Assembly (NCBI GenBank): GCA_003164375.1
Contig: PLTE01000003.1
Coordinates: 1-5,641 of the forward strand
Direction of reading: 5' to 3'
DNA: 5,641 bases
Origin: Hyphomicrobiales bacterium
GTDB lineage: Bacteria; Pseudomonadota; Alphaproteobacteria; Rhizobiales; Xanthobacteraceae
Positions 5,465-5,641 of the stretch are shown here, in pieces. Under the pieces are notes generated by a model that saw only the letters and a program-made list of their open reading frames with translations, was not told the origin of the DNA and made no database searches. The stretch's first letter is position 1. Every line of letters starts with the position of its first letter. The position numbers and the translations under genes were made by a program.

Positions 5465-5641
5465 ATGAGCATTTCGGCCTCGTCGCGCAGCGCCACACGC
5501 CAGCATGCTTCACCGCGCTCGGTCGAATGCGAAAGCGATGAACTCGAAACGGGCCTAACATCGCGCGCCCTGTTGCGCGCCGCTCTCGAGCGTGAGCAGG
5601 CGTTATTGCTCAAAAAAAACGATCTGTTGCGGCGACAAGAG
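5465..5641 (+). CDS. N-terminal fragment of a probable HisKA_2/HWE-type sensor kinase (cut by right edge)
   Basis: An open frame runs from the ATG at 5465 to the last base, giving 59 residues. The first 30 (MSISASSRSATRQHASPRSV onward) are Ser/Arg-rich and look disordered. Residues 33-59 (SRALLRAALEREQALLLKKNDLLRRQE) form an amphipathic helix. This resembles the lead-in of soluble rhizobial kinases whose dimerisation domain continues with a LLxxKDxLLxxQExLxxEFxHRLxN pattern around the phosphoacceptor His. That His would lie just outside the window, so the kinase assignment rests on recalled family resemblance of a short helix. A strong ribosome site (GGAGAGGA) fixes the start. It is the only plus-strand gene in the window and diverges from the Crp/Fnr gene, which may control it. 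A different coiled-coil protein cannot be excluded. Confidence 0.65.
   Translation, partial: MSISASSRSATRQHASPRSVECESDELETGLTSRALLRAALEREQALLLKKNDLLRRQE

Noticed and set aside
4932..5613. Minus-strand frames of 154 and 126 codons at the right end
   Set aside because: They overlap the Crp/Fnr gene in another frame, or the divergent gap and the plus-strand kinase-like gene. They have low-complexity Arg/Ser composition and no motifs.

Overview
The window reads as part of an alphaproteobacterial chromosome, most likely from the Bradyrhizobium/Rhodopseudomonas group. The reasons are a moderately high GC content, a Crp/Fnr regulator with the NSSEKRLAR...LLLANYGKEG and TTRSRVNFFMNKFRRLGYIDYNG signatures common in that group, a PilZ protein of the short rhizobial type, and a dense array of two-component proteins. 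The assignment rests on recalled family resemblance; no search was run.

Layout, right to left along the minus strand, which carries almost everything. A Crp/Fnr-family regulator (4421-5155) is followed by a gap of about 400 bp. Next come a soluble receiver-kinase-receiver-receiver hybrid histidine kinase (2156-4024) and a stand-alone receiver protein (1764-2159), whose start overlaps the kinase stop as ATGA. A doubtful 60-codon ORF (1582-1764) starts on the receiver stop as TGATG. A PilZ-domain protein with a C-terminal coiled coil (1189-1563) follows. After a strong imperfect hairpin comes a membrane sensor kinase with CHASE3 and PAS domains (1-1038), cut by the left edge before its catalytic core. 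On the plus strand, diverging from the Crp/Fnr gene, the first 59 codons of another gene (5465-5641) run off the right edge. They resemble the N-terminal lead-in of HisKA_2/HWE-type sensor kinases.

How the genes may work together. The window holds only signal-transduction proteins and no enzyme, transporter or structural gene. The hybrid kinase and single-receiver protein are almost certainly co-translated and form the core phosphotransfer pair. The hybrid kinase has no membrane segment or sensory domain, so its input is probably phosphorylation of its N-terminal receiver or a protein partner. The single receiver has no output domain, so it must act by protein contact or pass phosphate on. 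The CHASE3-PAS kinase could be an upstream envelope sensor, and the PilZ protein suggests a link to cyclic-di-GMP; both links are inferred only from proximity.

No RNA genes, CRISPR arrays, insertion sequences or phage features were seen. I regard the locus as an ordinary signalling cluster with some unusual details (a degenerate third receiver, a variant PilZ motif, a Crp/Fnr-like palindrome before the Crp/Fnr gene), not a clearly new system.
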